This document shows, one piece after another, positions 9,101 to 17,986 of a stretch of DNA of 44,334 nucleotides. Within the stretch, counting starts at the first letter, position 1. Each line of letters opens with the position of its first letter. The stretch lies in contig JANWXU010000020.1 in assembly GCA_025057395.1 (NCBI GenBank), positions 1 to 44,334 of the forward strand. Reading direction: 5' to 3'. Source of the DNA: Bacteroidia bacterium (GTDB taxonomy: Bacteria; Bacteroidota; Bacteroidia; J057; JANWXU01). A model generated the notes under the pieces. That model did not search any database and was not told where the DNA came from. It saw only the letters and a list, made by a program, of their open reading frames with translations. Both the position numbers and the translations under genes were made by a program.

Positions 9101-9728
9101 AGATTTCTTCAAAGTATTTCCTTACCAGCCCCAAAAAGTTATTACTATTCACACCCTTAGCTCTATCTATCTAGAAAATTTGGGTAATTTTCAATTTCGT
9201 TCCACCCCATTACCCTTCCAGGCACAATTATTTCCTATCAAGGGCATGCTAGCCTGTGATATAAACCAGGATGCATGGCTGGATCTTTTAATCATAGGAA
9301 ACGAATACAATACCCATCCTAATTTTGGGCGTCAAGACGCAGGCAATAGCCTAGTGCTTTTAGGCCAAGGCAATGGTAACTTTACTGCTCAAGAAAATAC
9401 AGGTTTCTGGGTATCCTCTGATGCACGTGCGCTTACCAAAATAAAAATAAAAAATCTTCCTTGCTTTTTAGCTTCAGCTAACCAAGATTCACTTTTTTTC
9501 TTTACCCTCCATAAACCTCAAAATTACTTCTACTTTGAATTTATTCCCAATGAAGCCTACGCCCATATCTATTTCAAAGGATCTACTCAACCCCGAAAAC
9601 TTGAAAACATTCCCGTCACCTCTTACTTATCTTATTCGTCATCCAGCTCTTTTTTGAACAAGAACTTAATTGAAAAAATTATTACCTTTAACTCTACTCA
9701 TCAGCATGTTCGAACAATTAAACCTTAA
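6159..9728 (+). CDS. Exported VCBS/FG-GAP repeat protein with ASPIC/UnbV domain (copy 1)
   Basis: The 1189-residue protein begins with a signal peptide (about 1-23, ending AFSQ) without a lipobox. Two beta-propeller-like halves of FG-GAP/VCBS repeats follow, each repeat marked by a calcium-loop pattern of the DxNxDGxxD type. Examples in the first half are DINNDNLPDI, DLNNDGYLDIF, DANNDSWPDIY and DLDRDGDLDLI. In the middle (about 530-620) is an ASPIC/UnbV domain, seen as the GYQAS...HFGLPP signature. The second half has DINQDGLEDIF, DYNKDGFIDLF, DIDNDGWQDLI and DFDNDGDIDYVVGN. This CRTAC1-like architecture is common in Cytophagales. No C-terminal type IX signal is evident. It lies 15 bp upstream of its paralogue, so the two are probably co-transcribed. 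A run of eight G at 6345-6352 sits early in the gene. The ligand is unknown. Confidence 0.88.
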   Translation: MLLKLSCLWILCFFLLIEKNAFSQQTQLFTPLTAQQTGITFRNTSDAQVYKINPAIYTDFFNGGGIAVGDINNDNLPDILFTGNTTAPRLYLNLGNLQFQDITEKAKISLTGWATSAAIVDLNNDGYLDIFICRSGASDSTLLSNVVFINNRDLTFSEKTQELKLDQDKSYTLYAAFLDYDKDSDLDIYLVNAPDFEALKKSPPHLPQAFKAEIIRSKISPHEMMQLEGPRLKISFKGSDKLLRNDLEKGFVDVTALAQLPQETGMGLHAAIIDANNDSWPDIYVCNDFIGPDYLYINQKDGTFVDSAFYYFKQMSFSSMCADFGDLDNDGEPEALITEMLPYEPFREKAFISYYPIYYYEKIFTPIKKRLPQYLKNSLFRKVGGKWLAEVAHYTNLARTDWSWSALIADFNNDAWQDIFISTGMAVEFNYLDFYTYQNNPNQKFQRYQKQEDLIYSLPRNPQPNFLFLNQKNFQFENAGNQNGLAWKGITPAATYADLDRDGDLDLIYNNQDTTAFILRNNVRENSQNPFFTITFEKKDFIQSLGAKIYLKAKDLWQFREVSISKGYQASTENIAHFGLPPQTTNIDSLLILFADNKFLLFTNLKSNQIFKAKYAEAQLWQNKSLYATIFKKEPFFKKASLIHEYKHQENPFIDFETERLLLKKYSCQGPGISVEDINQDGLEDIFLGNGAGHAPMIWLQQPNGNFIPSLQPGWQNEFYQDAVGSIFVDYDNDNDKDILLFFAGNETPVEKPNNYRIRLYKNLGKGQYLEDTTSLPIQLPTTCIAASDYNKDGFIDLFIGASVLPSNWPLAKGSLLLKNNKGTFEPQTQLSWLDTLGIITNALFSDIDNDGWQDLIIVGEGTPIYFIKNEQGTLKPIRTNLEPIHGFWQSITAADFDNDGDIDYVVGNVGNNHRYSASLQKPITIVVQDLDKNGKIDPLTFFYDRGQQVSLFNRDLICEQVPAFRNQFLTYADFGKAKLQDFFKVFPYQPQKVITIHTLSSIYLENLGNFQFRSTPLPFQAQLFPIKGMLACDINQDAWLDLLIIGNEYNTHPNFGRQDAGNSLVLLGQGNGNFTAQENTGFWVSSDARALTKIKIKNLPCFLASANQDSLFFFTLHKPQNYFYFEFIPNEAYAHIYFKGSTQPRKLENIPVTSYLSYSSSSSFLNKNLIEKIITFNSTHQHVRTIKP

Positions 9729-9743
9729 TTTGCAAAAAGTCCT

Positions 9744-12700
9744 ATGAATAAAACTTTTTTTTGCATCTGGACTGCCATAAAACTCACTTTGCTTTTTAAG
9801 CCTTTAGCAGCCCAACCCCTTTTTTATCCTCTACCACCATCTACTACTAACATCGACTTTACCAATACCGTCGATGATAAGCCCGAAATTAATGGGCTTA
9901 ACTACCCCTACTATTACAATGGTGGTGGAGTTGCTGTAGCCGACTTAAATAATGACGGACTAAGTGATATTATCTTAACCGGTAATGGAGTACCTTCTAA
10001 AATCTATCTTAATTTGGGCAAACTTAAATTTAGGGATATTACCCAAGAGTCAGGTTTTGTTTTTCCAGGATGGGCAACCGGCGTAACCGTCGGTGATGTG
10101 AATAACGATGGTTATCTTGATATCTTTGTTTGCCGATCGGTTTCTGACAAAGCAGAGCTTTTGCAAAACCTTCTCTTTATTAACAATGGAAACCTAACTT
10201 TTACCGAAAAGTCTTCGGCTTGGGGGCTTATAGAAAAAGAACTTACTATCCATGCAGCTTTTTTAGACTACGACAATGATGGTGATTTAGACCTCTATAC
10301 TCTTAACCACCCTAATATTATTAACTTTAAGGGCAGCCCTACTATGGCGGTTGATAGTAAAATGCGGGAAGAAGTAGCAAGACTTAAAATTAATCCTAAC
10401 GACTACATTCAACTTACACCTGGCTCCACACTAATAGAAACTGGAACTGATAAATTATACGAAAACATAGGCGGTAAGTTTGTAGAAGTTACCCACAAGG
10501 CCGGTCTACCAGCCGAGCATGCCATGGGTTTAAGCGTTACTGCCGCAGATATTAACCAAGATGGATATGTAGATCTTTTCATTGGAAATGATTTTATTGG
10601 TCAAGATTTTTTGTACATTAATCAAAGAAACGGCACTTTTGTAGATAGTACTATCTACTACTTTCCTCATTTGTGTTACTACTCCATGGGTAACGATATA
10701 GCTGATATTAATAATGACGCTTTGCCAGATCTTATTGTTCTAGATATGCTCCCTGAGGATAATTTCCGAGAAAAGTCTGCTATTCAATATATGCCCTTAC
10801 ACTTCTATGAAACTGTATTTACTTCCCAAAATAGAAGAATTCCTCAGTTCATAAAAAATCATTTATATATCAATACTGGAAAGCCCCCTTTTCTAGAAAT
10901 TGGGCAATTTGCAGGTATAGCTCGTACCGATTGGAGCTGGGCTCCCCTATTCGCTGATTTTGATAACGACGGTTACAAAGATTTATTTATCTCTAACGGA
11001 CTTAAAAAAGACCTTAACTACTTCGATGTTTTACAAGGCGAAGAAATATATAAAGTGGGTGCTAAATTTAGCTTTAACCCCCAAGAAATGTTACGCAAAT
11101 TACCTGACCTTAGGTTACCTAATTATATTTTTCAAAATAATAGGCAATACCGCTTTCTCCCTAAAATGCAAGAATGGGGAATGCTAGGGGCTATAAATAC
11201 CAGCGGTGCCGCTTACGCCGATTTAGATAATGATGGCGACCTAGAAATTATTACTAATAATATGGATACCGTTGCTATCATTTATAAAAATCAATCTCAA
11301 GAAATATCGAAAAATCATTTTTTACGTATTTTACCCTTTTGGAAACCGCAAGGGGCTATCGCCTTTCATACCAAAGTTTGGCTTTACACGCCTGAAGGCA
11401 TTCAATATCAGGAGCTAAAAACTACAGCCGGCTATCAATCTTGCTCGGAACCTATCCTACACTTTGGCTTGGGGAAAATCAATAAAGTAGATTCTATTAT
11501 CGTAGTTTTTCCTAACCAACAAAAGCTCGTGCTTTTGAATCCTGCCTTAGATAAGCTTCATACCCTTTTTGCCACACAAGCTCTGCTTAAGTTTACTACT
11601 ACTTTGCCAATTCAATCTCCGCTTCTTTTCGAAGACCAAACTAAAAAGCGAGAGCTAAATTGGAGCCACACAGAAAATAAATATTTAGACTTTGAATATG
11701 AGCGCCTTCTATTACAAAAAAAATCACATGTACCTCCTCCACTTGCAATAGGAGACCTTAATGGAGATGAAATGGAAGACTGTATAATAGGTAGTAGTGC
11801 CATGATGACTCCTACTCTCTGGCTCCAAACCAAAGAAGGAAAATTCCAAAAATTACAGAATTGTCCTTGGGAAAAAGAAAAACACGCTGACATTACAGCT
11901 ATATTACTATGGGATTTAGATAATGATTCTGATTTGGATATTTACTTTGTAATGGGGGGAAATGAAGTACATAAAGATACTACTCTTCTGCAAGATTGGA
12001 TCTACTACAACGACGGCAAAGGCAACTTTAGTAAATACCCTTATCCATTACCTGCTAATAACAGCAATTGCATTGCTGCCGCTGATTACGATAAAGATGG
12101 AGATTTAGATATTTTCCTAGGAGGGGGAAGTGTACCTGGCAGCTACCCGCTAGCTGCCGGTAGCTACCTAATAAAAAATGAAAAGGGAATTTTACAAGAC
12201 GCCACAGAAACAGAGGCTCCAGAACTAAAAATTCCTGGAATTATAAATGCTGCCCTTTGGACCGACTTTGATAATGATAGCTGGCAAGATTTAATTCTTT
12301 GCCCAGAATGGCTTCCACTTCAATTCTACAAAAACGAAAAAGGTAAATTGAAGCGTATCGAAATAGAGGGCTTAGAATACACTTCGGGATTATGGCAAAG
12401 TATTGTAGGTGGCGATTTTGATAACGATGGCGATACTGACTACATAGTTGGCAATTGGGGCTTAAATAATCGTCTAAGCAACTTCGTAAGTCCCACCTCA
12501 CCCTTAATTTGCATAGTAACAGATATAGATAAAAATGGCAGCCTCGATCCTCTAGTTTTCTATTTTCAAAAAGGACAGTATTACCCTGTTACAGCCCGCA
12601 AAGAACTTTTTGAACAGGTACCCTCCTTACGCAATCAATTCATTACTTTTAGTGCTTATGGTAAAGCTACTCAAAATGATATTTATAAAAATGTTTCTCT

Positions 12701-13307
12701 TGAGGGTTCTCTGCGCTATGAAATACATACACTTACTTCCTGTTATCTAGAAAACCTAAGTAAGGGAAAATTTCGACTCATACCCTTGCCACTTCAATTA
12801 CAGTGGAGCCCCTTGCGCGGTCTTCTGGTAGAAGATTTCGATCAAGATGGCAACCTAGATATTCTAGCCACTGGTAATTCACAAGAACCTCATCCTAATT
12901 TAGGTTATGAATATGGTTCTCAAGGATGGTTTCTAAAAGGAAAGGGCGATGGCACTTTTGAAGTACTTCAACATACTGGCTTTCGTATAGAAGGAAGCGG
13001 TAGAGCACTCGCTTTAAGCATTTCTGCCAAAGAAAATCAACCTCTTATTTGGGCAACCCAAAATCAAAATCAAGCAAAAGTTTTTGGTCTTTTACCTCCT
13101 TTTACTCCCAAAAGTATTTGGCAAGCCCCCCACTTACTACATTCTTGCTGGCTAGAGCTTAGCGGCGGCAAAAAAAGAAAAATTGAATTTTACTATGGCT
13201 CGGGCTATCACTCCCAAAGTACTAGAAAAGTATTTTTTAATATCCACTCTAAAAACTTACTACAATACGACCATTCAAGCCAAACTTTCCAGGCACTAAA
13301 ACCTTAA
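9744..13307 (+). CDS. Exported VCBS/FG-GAP repeat protein with ASPIC/UnbV domain (copy 2)
   Basis: This 1187-residue paralogue of the preceding gene matches it in length and colinear architecture: signal peptide (ending PLAAQ), FG-GAP/VCBS repeats, central ASPIC/UnbV domain (GYQSC...LHFGLG), and a second set of repeats. Shared landmarks include the ARTDWSW segment, the FREKS/FREKA segment, and the late NWGLNNR versus NVGNNHR loop. Its calcium loops are more canonical than in copy 1 (DFDNDGYKDLF, DLDNDGDLEII, DYDKDGDLDIFLGGG, DFDNDGDTDYIVGN). The two genes clearly arose by tandem duplication and have diverged substantially. It is probably surface-exposed or periplasmic, with Ca2+-dependent ligand or protein binding. 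Nothing next to it (no SusC/SusD pair) identifies the ligand. Confidence 0.88.
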   Translation: MNKTFFCIWTAIKLTLLFKPLAAQPLFYPLPPSTTNIDFTNTVDDKPEINGLNYPYYYNGGGVAVADLNNDGLSDIILTGNGVPSKIYLNLGKLKFRDITQESGFVFPGWATGVTVGDVNNDGYLDIFVCRSVSDKAELLQNLLFINNGNLTFTEKSSAWGLIEKELTIHAAFLDYDNDGDLDLYTLNHPNIINFKGSPTMAVDSKMREEVARLKINPNDYIQLTPGSTLIETGTDKLYENIGGKFVEVTHKAGLPAEHAMGLSVTAADINQDGYVDLFIGNDFIGQDFLYINQRNGTFVDSTIYYFPHLCYYSMGNDIADINNDALPDLIVLDMLPEDNFREKSAIQYMPLHFYETVFTSQNRRIPQFIKNHLYINTGKPPFLEIGQFAGIARTDWSWAPLFADFDNDGYKDLFISNGLKKDLNYFDVLQGEEIYKVGAKFSFNPQEMLRKLPDLRLPNYIFQNNRQYRFLPKMQEWGMLGAINTSGAAYADLDNDGDLEIITNNMDTVAIIYKNQSQEISKNHFLRILPFWKPQGAIAFHTKVWLYTPEGIQYQELKTTAGYQSCSEPILHFGLGKINKVDSIIVVFPNQQKLVLLNPALDKLHTLFATQALLKFTTTLPIQSPLLFEDQTKKRELNWSHTENKYLDFEYERLLLQKKSHVPPPLAIGDLNGDEMEDCIIGSSAMMTPTLWLQTKEGKFQKLQNCPWEKEKHADITAILLWDLDNDSDLDIYFVMGGNEVHKDTTLLQDWIYYNDGKGNFSKYPYPLPANNSNCIAAADYDKDGDLDIFLGGGSVPGSYPLAAGSYLIKNEKGILQDATETEAPELKIPGIINAALWTDFDNDSWQDLILCPEWLPLQFYKNEKGKLKRIEIEGLEYTSGLWQSIVGGDFDNDGDTDYIVGNWGLNNRLSNFVSPTSPLICIVTDIDKNGSLDPLVFYFQKGQYYPVTARKELFEQVPSLRNQFITFSAYGKATQNDIYKNVSLEGSLRYEIHTLTSCYLENLSKGKFRLIPLPLQLQWSPLRGLLVEDFDQDGNLDILATGNSQEPHPNLGYEYGSQGWFLKGKGDGTFEVLQHTGFRIEGSGRALALSISAKENQPLIWATQNQNQAKVFGLLPPFTPKSIWQAPHLLHSCWLELSGGKKRKIEFYYGSGYHSQSTRKVFFNIHSKNLLQYDHSSQTFQALKP

Positions 13308-13352
13308 TCCTGCTTCTACAACTTCGTGTCTTAAAAAATACGAAAAATTCAC

Positions 13353-13360
13353 TATTTTTG
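13353..13360 (+). promoter_or_regulatory. Possible Bacteroidota -7 element upstream of lysS
   Basis: TATTTTTG fits the Bacteroidota sigma-factor -7 consensus TAnnTTTG and sits 24 bp before the lysS GTG. No TTG occurs at the expected -33 distance, so only half the promoter is recognisable and the call is weak. Confidence 0.3.
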
Positions 13361-13384
13361 GCTTTAATTAATTTTCAGTAAGCA

Positions 13385-14896
13385 GTGTTACACCTATCAG
13401 AACAAGAACTTGTACGGCGCCAAGAGCTAGAGACCCTACTATCGCTTAACGTAAACCCTTATCCTACAGAAGAATTTTTAATAACTCACCATGCAGCCGA
13501 AATTAAACAAAAATTTAATCCTGAACAGCCCGAGCTGCTTGGTAATGTAAGCATTGCAGGCCGTATTATGATTAAAAGAATCCAGGGCAAAGCTTCTTTT
13601 GTGGATATTCAAGACGCTACTGGTAAAATCCAGCTCTACATTAATCGTGAGGAGCTTTGCCCCACAGAAGATAAAAGCCTATATGAAAATATCTTCAAAC
13701 ACAATATCTCCATTGGTGATATTATTGGAGTAGAAGGAACAGTATTTTTGACCAAAACCGGTGAAATTACTGTTCGAGTAAAAAAACTCAAGATTCTTTC
13801 CAAGTGTTTGCGTCCCTTACCTATGCCTAAAGAAGTAGATGGTAAGGTGTATGATGCTTTTACAGATCCTGAGCAACGTTACCGAATGCGCTACGTCGAT
13901 TTGATTGTCAACCCCCATGTACGAGAGGTTTTTATCAAAAGAACACGCATTATTAATGCTATCCGCGATTTCTTTAACGCCCGTGGCTTTTTAGAAGTAG
14001 AAACTCCTATTCTGCAACCTATATACGGCGGAGCTACTGCAAGACCTTTTGTTACTCATCACAATGCTTTAAATATGAAGCTATACTTACGTATAGCTAA
14101 CGAGTTATACCTTAAACGACTCATTGTAGGCGGCTTTGAAGCTGTGTATGAATTTGCACGTGATTTTCGAAATGAAGGACTTTCACGTTTCCACAATCCT
14201 GAATTTACACAGGTAGAGCTCTATGTAGCCTACAAAGACTACCTTTGGATGATGAATCTAGTTGAAGAACTAATAGAGCAGGTAGCTATTACTGTCAATG
14301 GTTCCCCAATCGTACATTACAATGAAAACATAACTATTGATTTTTCACGCCCCTGGAAAAGATATACCCTGCAAGAAGCTATCCTAAAATTTGCTGGTAT
14401 TGATATTGATCAAGCTACTCTTGAAGAAATCCATCAATTTGCTTTACGGGCAGGTATCTCTCCAGAAGCTCATTGGAAAAGAGAACATTATATTGATGAA
14501 TTAATTAGCAAATTTGTAGAGCCTAATCTTATTAATCCTACTTTCCTTATGGATTACCCTATAGAAATGAGTCCCTTAGCTAAAAAGCATCGTTCTAAAC
14601 CTGGTTATGTAGAACGCTTTGAACTCATTTGTAATACTAAAGAAATCTGCAATGCATATTCTGAATTAAATGATCCTCTTGATCAGCGAGCTCGCCTAGA
14701 AGAACAAGCTGCTAATCGGGCAGCGGGCGATGAAGAAGCAATGATCCTTGACGAAGATTTTTTAAGAGCTCTTGAATTTGGAATGCCCCCTACTGCTGGC
14801 TTAGGTATTGGAATAGACCGATTGGTTATGCTCCTTACAGGAGCCCAATCTATTAAAGACGTTATCTTTTTCCCACACCTTAGACCCGAGAACTAG
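13385..14896 (+). CDS. lysS: Lysyl-tRNA synthetase, class II
   Basis: LysS charges tRNA-Lys with lysine. The 503 residues show an N-terminal OB-fold anticodon-binding domain (around GRIMIKRIQGKASFVDIQD) and a class II catalytic core. Motif 1 lies near RGFLEVETPILQP; motif 2 contains FRNEGLSRFHNPEFTQVE; motif 3 is GLGIGIDRLVMLLTG near the C-terminus. Length is normal for bacterial LysRS. The start is GTG 13385: an in-frame TAA lies immediately upstream at 13379-13381, and the resulting MLHLSEQELVRR beginning matches the usual family start. It lies 77 bp after the VCBS pair, with no terminator visible in the gap. Confidence 0.97.
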   Translation: MLHLSEQELVRRQELETLLSLNVNPYPTEEFLITHHAAEIKQKFNPEQPELLGNVSIAGRIMIKRIQGKASFVDIQDATGKIQLYINREELCPTEDKSLYENIFKHNISIGDIIGVEGTVFLTKTGEITVRVKKLKILSKCLRPLPMPKEVDGKVYDAFTDPEQRYRMRYVDLIVNPHVREVFIKRTRIINAIRDFFNARGFLEVETPILQPIYGGATARPFVTHHNALNMKLYLRIANELYLKRLIVGGFEAVYEFARDFRNEGLSRFHNPEFTQVELYVAYKDYLWMMNLVEELIEQVAITVNGSPIVHYNENITIDFSRPWKRYTLQEAILKFAGIDIDQATLEEIHQFALRAGISPEAHWKREHYIDELISKFVEPNLINPTFLMDYPIEMSPLAKKHRSKPGYVERFELICNTKEICNAYSELNDPLDQRARLEEQAANRAAGDEEAMILDEDFLRALEFGMPPTAGLGIGIDRLVMLLTGAQSIKDVIFFPHLRPEN

Positions 14897-14936
14897 CACT
14901 TCAAATTTTCTAGTAGGAAAGCTTAGATTTAAAAAA

Positions 14937-17147
14937 GTGAAGTTCATATTACTACACTTTACATTACTATTCTTTGTGGTTTTTAAAGCATATAAAAATC
15001 CTCTCTTATTAGCTCAAATACCAGATAGCGCCGAGAAGGCTACCAAAGTAACTGAGTTAGCCCCTATTTCTATAGAAGATAATAATAATAAGCCCTCTAT
15101 CACTCGTCTTAAACCAATAGTAGGAACTTACATCTATGCTGGAAAAAAGAATGAAGTAATAGAATTAACTCAATTAGATGCAAATATCACTGAAAAAATA
15201 GCACGTCAAATTTTTAGCAAAGTACCCGGCGTTTTTGTTTACGATTTGGAGGGCAGTAATCAATTAAATATTTCCACACGAGGTCTAGACCCTCATAGAG
15301 GATGGGAATATAACGTTCGCAAAGATGGAATCATTACTAACTCTGATATGTACGCTTACCCTGCAAGCCATTTTAGTCCCCCTATGGAAAGTATAGAACG
15401 CCTAGAGCTTATAAGGGGAACTGCAGCCTTGCAATATGGAGCCCAGTTTGGCGGCATGCTTAATTATATTACTAAACAAGGCGATACTACCAAACTTATT
15501 AGTTTTGAAAACTTTAGTACGGTAGGCTCCTTCAACCTGCTTAGTACCTATAACGCTATTGGCGGAAAGATAGGAAAAATAAAATACTATAGCTACTATG
15601 CTAAAAGATATAGAAAGGGCTATCGAAAAAATGAGCAAACAGATTACGAAGCCCAGGGAATTATTCTTACTTACCAGTTACTTCCTAACCTTAGTCTAAG
15701 AGCTGAATGGTCTCACTCGGTTTATATTTATCGCATTCCGGGTCCTCTTAATGATGCAATGTTTCAAAGAGACCCTACCCAAGCTACGCGTTTGCGAAAT
15801 TATTATAGCCCTGATATCCACGTACCTTCGTTTATGGCCTACTGGTCACTTACCCCTAAAATTAATTTACAATACCAAGCTTCAGCAGTAATAGGGCAAA
15901 GAAGAAGTGTGATTTTTGATAGGCCTGCTACAATAAGAGATACTATTCAAGCTTCTACTTTGCAATATACTCCTCGTCAAGTAGATATCGATGATTACAA
16001 TAGTTTCACGCAGGAGCTTCGAGGCATTGGGCACTATTCTATCTTAGGCATTAACGGTTCCTTACTTTTGGGATTACAGTGGATGCATAATCATATGCTA
16101 AGAAGGCAATTAGGCAAAGGAACCCCAGGCTTTGATTTCGATTTAACTTTAATTGATCCTGCATGGGGAAGAGACATGCGCTTTAAAACGCATAATATTG
16201 CTTTTTTCGCTGAAAATAGTTGGCAACTCCATAAAAACTTTCGAATAAACCTAGGAATACGCTTAGAAAATGGAGAAAGCCGCATGGGAGGTAAAATTAT
16301 TTATTACCCCGAAAATCAAATTCCTGTAACCATGCCCCATAAATTTCCTTTGTTAGGTGCAAGCTTTAGTTATATGCCATTTAACGATGTGGAACTATAC
16401 GGTGGTATTGCCCAAAACTATAGACCTACTTTATTCAAAGACATAGTACCTGCTTCTATTTATGAAAAAGTAAACCCTGAGCTAAAAGATGGCAGGGGAT
16501 TTAATGCCGAAATAGGTTGCAGGGGCAGATTAGAATTTTTAGAGTGGGACATTACCCTTTTCTGGCTACAATATAATAACCGCTTCGGTACGCTAGCTAT
16601 CACTGAACCTAATGGCAATTTTTATATTTACCGAACTAATGTCGGAAATAGTGCCACCAAAGGCATAGAAATATTCCTACAGACGCAAGGTCAACTTACC
16701 ACCAAAACTCTTTTCTTTCTATTTACTGCTACTTCTATAATGGATGGCAGATATACAGAAGGTCAATTACGTTCTGGGAATGTAAACGTAGACCTTAAGG
16801 GAAAAAAAATAGAAAGCGTACCTGAGATAATTACTAGAAACGGACTTACAGTGCAACACAAAAAATTACGTTTTACCTTATTGCAAAGTTATACCGCTGC
16901 ATCTTTTGCTGATCCATTAAACACCCCAGAACCTAACCCTACTGGGTCTATAGGCCTAGTGCCTGCTTATCTTTTGTGGGATTGTAATGTTTCATGGCAA
17001 GTATCTAAAAATTTCGAATTCAGAGCCGGTTTACATAATATTACAAATAAGCAATATTTTACTAAAAGACCTACCTTTTATCCTGGGCCTGGCATTTGGC
17101 CCTCAGACGGCAGAAATTGGAATATGTCTTTGATAATAAGGCTATAA
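14937..17147 (+). CDS. FecA-like TonB-dependent outer-membrane receptor
   Basis: This 736-residue protein has a signal peptide (about 1-27), a plug domain and a 22-stranded barrel. The plug shows the Bacteroidota FecA-type pattern: an AGKKNEVIELTQLDAN linker, ARQIFSKVPGVFVYD, STRGLDPHRGWEYNVRKDG, and IERLELIRGTAALQYGAQFG. The C-terminus has HNITNKQYFTKRP then YPGPGIWPSDGR, typical of receptors annotated as Fe(III)-dicitrate (FecA) transporters, and ends in a beta-strand. It lacks both an STN signalling domain and a carboxypeptidase-like N-terminal domain, and no fec transport genes are present. Iron-chelate uptake is therefore family-based inference. The start is GTG 14937 after an A-rich tract, 40 bp after lysS. 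A strong terminator follows. Confidence 0.88.
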   Translation: MKFILLHFTLLFFVVFKAYKNPLLLAQIPDSAEKATKVTELAPISIEDNNNKPSITRLKPIVGTYIYAGKKNEVIELTQLDANITEKIARQIFSKVPGVFVYDLEGSNQLNISTRGLDPHRGWEYNVRKDGIITNSDMYAYPASHFSPPMESIERLELIRGTAALQYGAQFGGMLNYITKQGDTTKLISFENFSTVGSFNLLSTYNAIGGKIGKIKYYSYYAKRYRKGYRKNEQTDYEAQGIILTYQLLPNLSLRAEWSHSVYIYRIPGPLNDAMFQRDPTQATRLRNYYSPDIHVPSFMAYWSLTPKINLQYQASAVIGQRRSVIFDRPATIRDTIQASTLQYTPRQVDIDDYNSFTQELRGIGHYSILGINGSLLLGLQWMHNHMLRRQLGKGTPGFDFDLTLIDPAWGRDMRFKTHNIAFFAENSWQLHKNFRINLGIRLENGESRMGGKIIYYPENQIPVTMPHKFPLLGASFSYMPFNDVELYGGIAQNYRPTLFKDIVPASIYEKVNPELKDGRGFNAEIGCRGRLEFLEWDITLFWLQYNNRFGTLAITEPNGNFYIYRTNVGNSATKGIEIFLQTQGQLTTKTLFFLFTATSIMDGRYTEGQLRSGNVNVDLKGKKIESVPEIITRNGLTVQHKKLRFTLLQSYTAASFADPLNTPEPNPTGSIGLVPAYLLWDCNVSWQVSKNFEFRAGLHNITNKQYFTKRPTFYPGPGIWPSDGRNWNMSLIIRL

Positions 17148-17217
17148 GAAGCCATTTCTTCTACCATTTCGTAGAACTGCAACTCGATAAATAGAGAAAT
17201 GTAAGTAAAAAAATAAG

Positions 17218-17257
17218 TGCAAATCTTAAATTACTTTAAGATTTGCATTTTGTTTTT
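17218..17257 (+). terminator. Rho-independent terminator after the TonB receptor
   Basis: A perfect 13-bp inverted repeat (17218-17230 with 17235-17247, loop TTAC) is followed by a T-rich tail. The stem is AT-rich but long. It separates the receptor gene from the two-component genes. Confidence 0.8.
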
Positions 17258-17290
17258 GTATTAGGTTTTAGTGAAATACACAAAAAAGCA

Positions 17291-17977
17291 ATGAAAATTC
17301 TTATTATTGAGGATGATAATAGAGTAGCCGAGCTAATTACTAGGGGGCTAAAAGAGCAAAATTTTGAAGTAGAATGGGCCAATACTGGAAAACTAGGTAA
17401 AAGTTTAGCCCTGCATAACGACTATGATTTAATTATAGTAGACGTACTTTTGCCTGATACTAACGGCGTTGAACTTTGCAAACAAATTCGTACCCAGCGC
17501 ATAGATATGCCTATTCTTCTACTTACTGCTTTAGGTACTACAGACGATAAAGTTGAGGGTTTTGAAGCCGGTGCTGATGACTACTTAGTAAAGCCTTTTG
17601 AGATGCGTGAACTTATAGCCAGAGTAAAAGCTTTAATTTCTAGAAAACAGCGTTATTCTCTAAGTAATAAGTCTATAACTATTCTACAGTACGCCGACCT
17701 AGAAATGAATCTAATCACTAAAACAGTTAGACGCAATGGCAAAGAAATTACCCTTACTCCCAAAGAATTCAAATTGTTGCAATATATGCTTGAAAACCCT
17801 GAACGCGTTTTAAGTCGAGAAGAAATTGCGCAAAAAGTTTGGAATACTTACTTTGATACAGGCACTAACTTCATTGATGTATACATTAACTACCTACGAA
17901 AAAAAATAGATAAAGATTTTTCTCATAAGCTTATTCATACTAAGATAGGCATGGGATTTATCTTACAGAAAGAATAA
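17291..17977 (+). CDS. OmpR/PhoB-family response regulator
   Basis: The protein has 228 residues from ATG 17291. The receiver domain has the acidic pair in IIEDD (residues 7-9), phosphoacceptor Asp51 (LIIVDVLLPD), Thr79 and Lys101 (LVKPF). The C-terminal winged-helix domain contains LTPKEFKLLQYMLENP and ends in a typical GMGFIL strand. A longer reading from TTG 17243 is rejected because it would begin inside the terminator stem. The kinase gene starts 9 nt downstream, so the pair is one unit. Sequence style is closest to the CusR/ArlR group, but no efflux genes are adjacent, so the regulon is unknown. The FecA-like receptor upstream or the type IX cargo genes downstream are possible targets by position only. 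Confidence 0.95.
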   Translation: MKILIIEDDNRVAELITRGLKEQNFEVEWANTGKLGKSLALHNDYDLIIVDVLLPDTNGVELCKQIRTQRIDMPILLLTALGTTDDKVEGFEAGADDYLVKPFEMRELIARVKALISRKQRYSLSNKSITILQYADLEMNLITKTVRRNGKEITLTPKEFKLLQYMLENPERVLSREEIAQKVWNTYFDTGTNFIDVYINYLRKKIDKDFSHKLIHTKIGMGFILQKE

Positions 17978-17986
17978 AGAATACTG

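Noticed and set aside
17243-17290. A longer start (TTG 17243) for the response regulator
   Set aside because: It lies inside the right arm of the terminator stem, and the ATG at 17291 gives the standard receiver-domain N-terminus.
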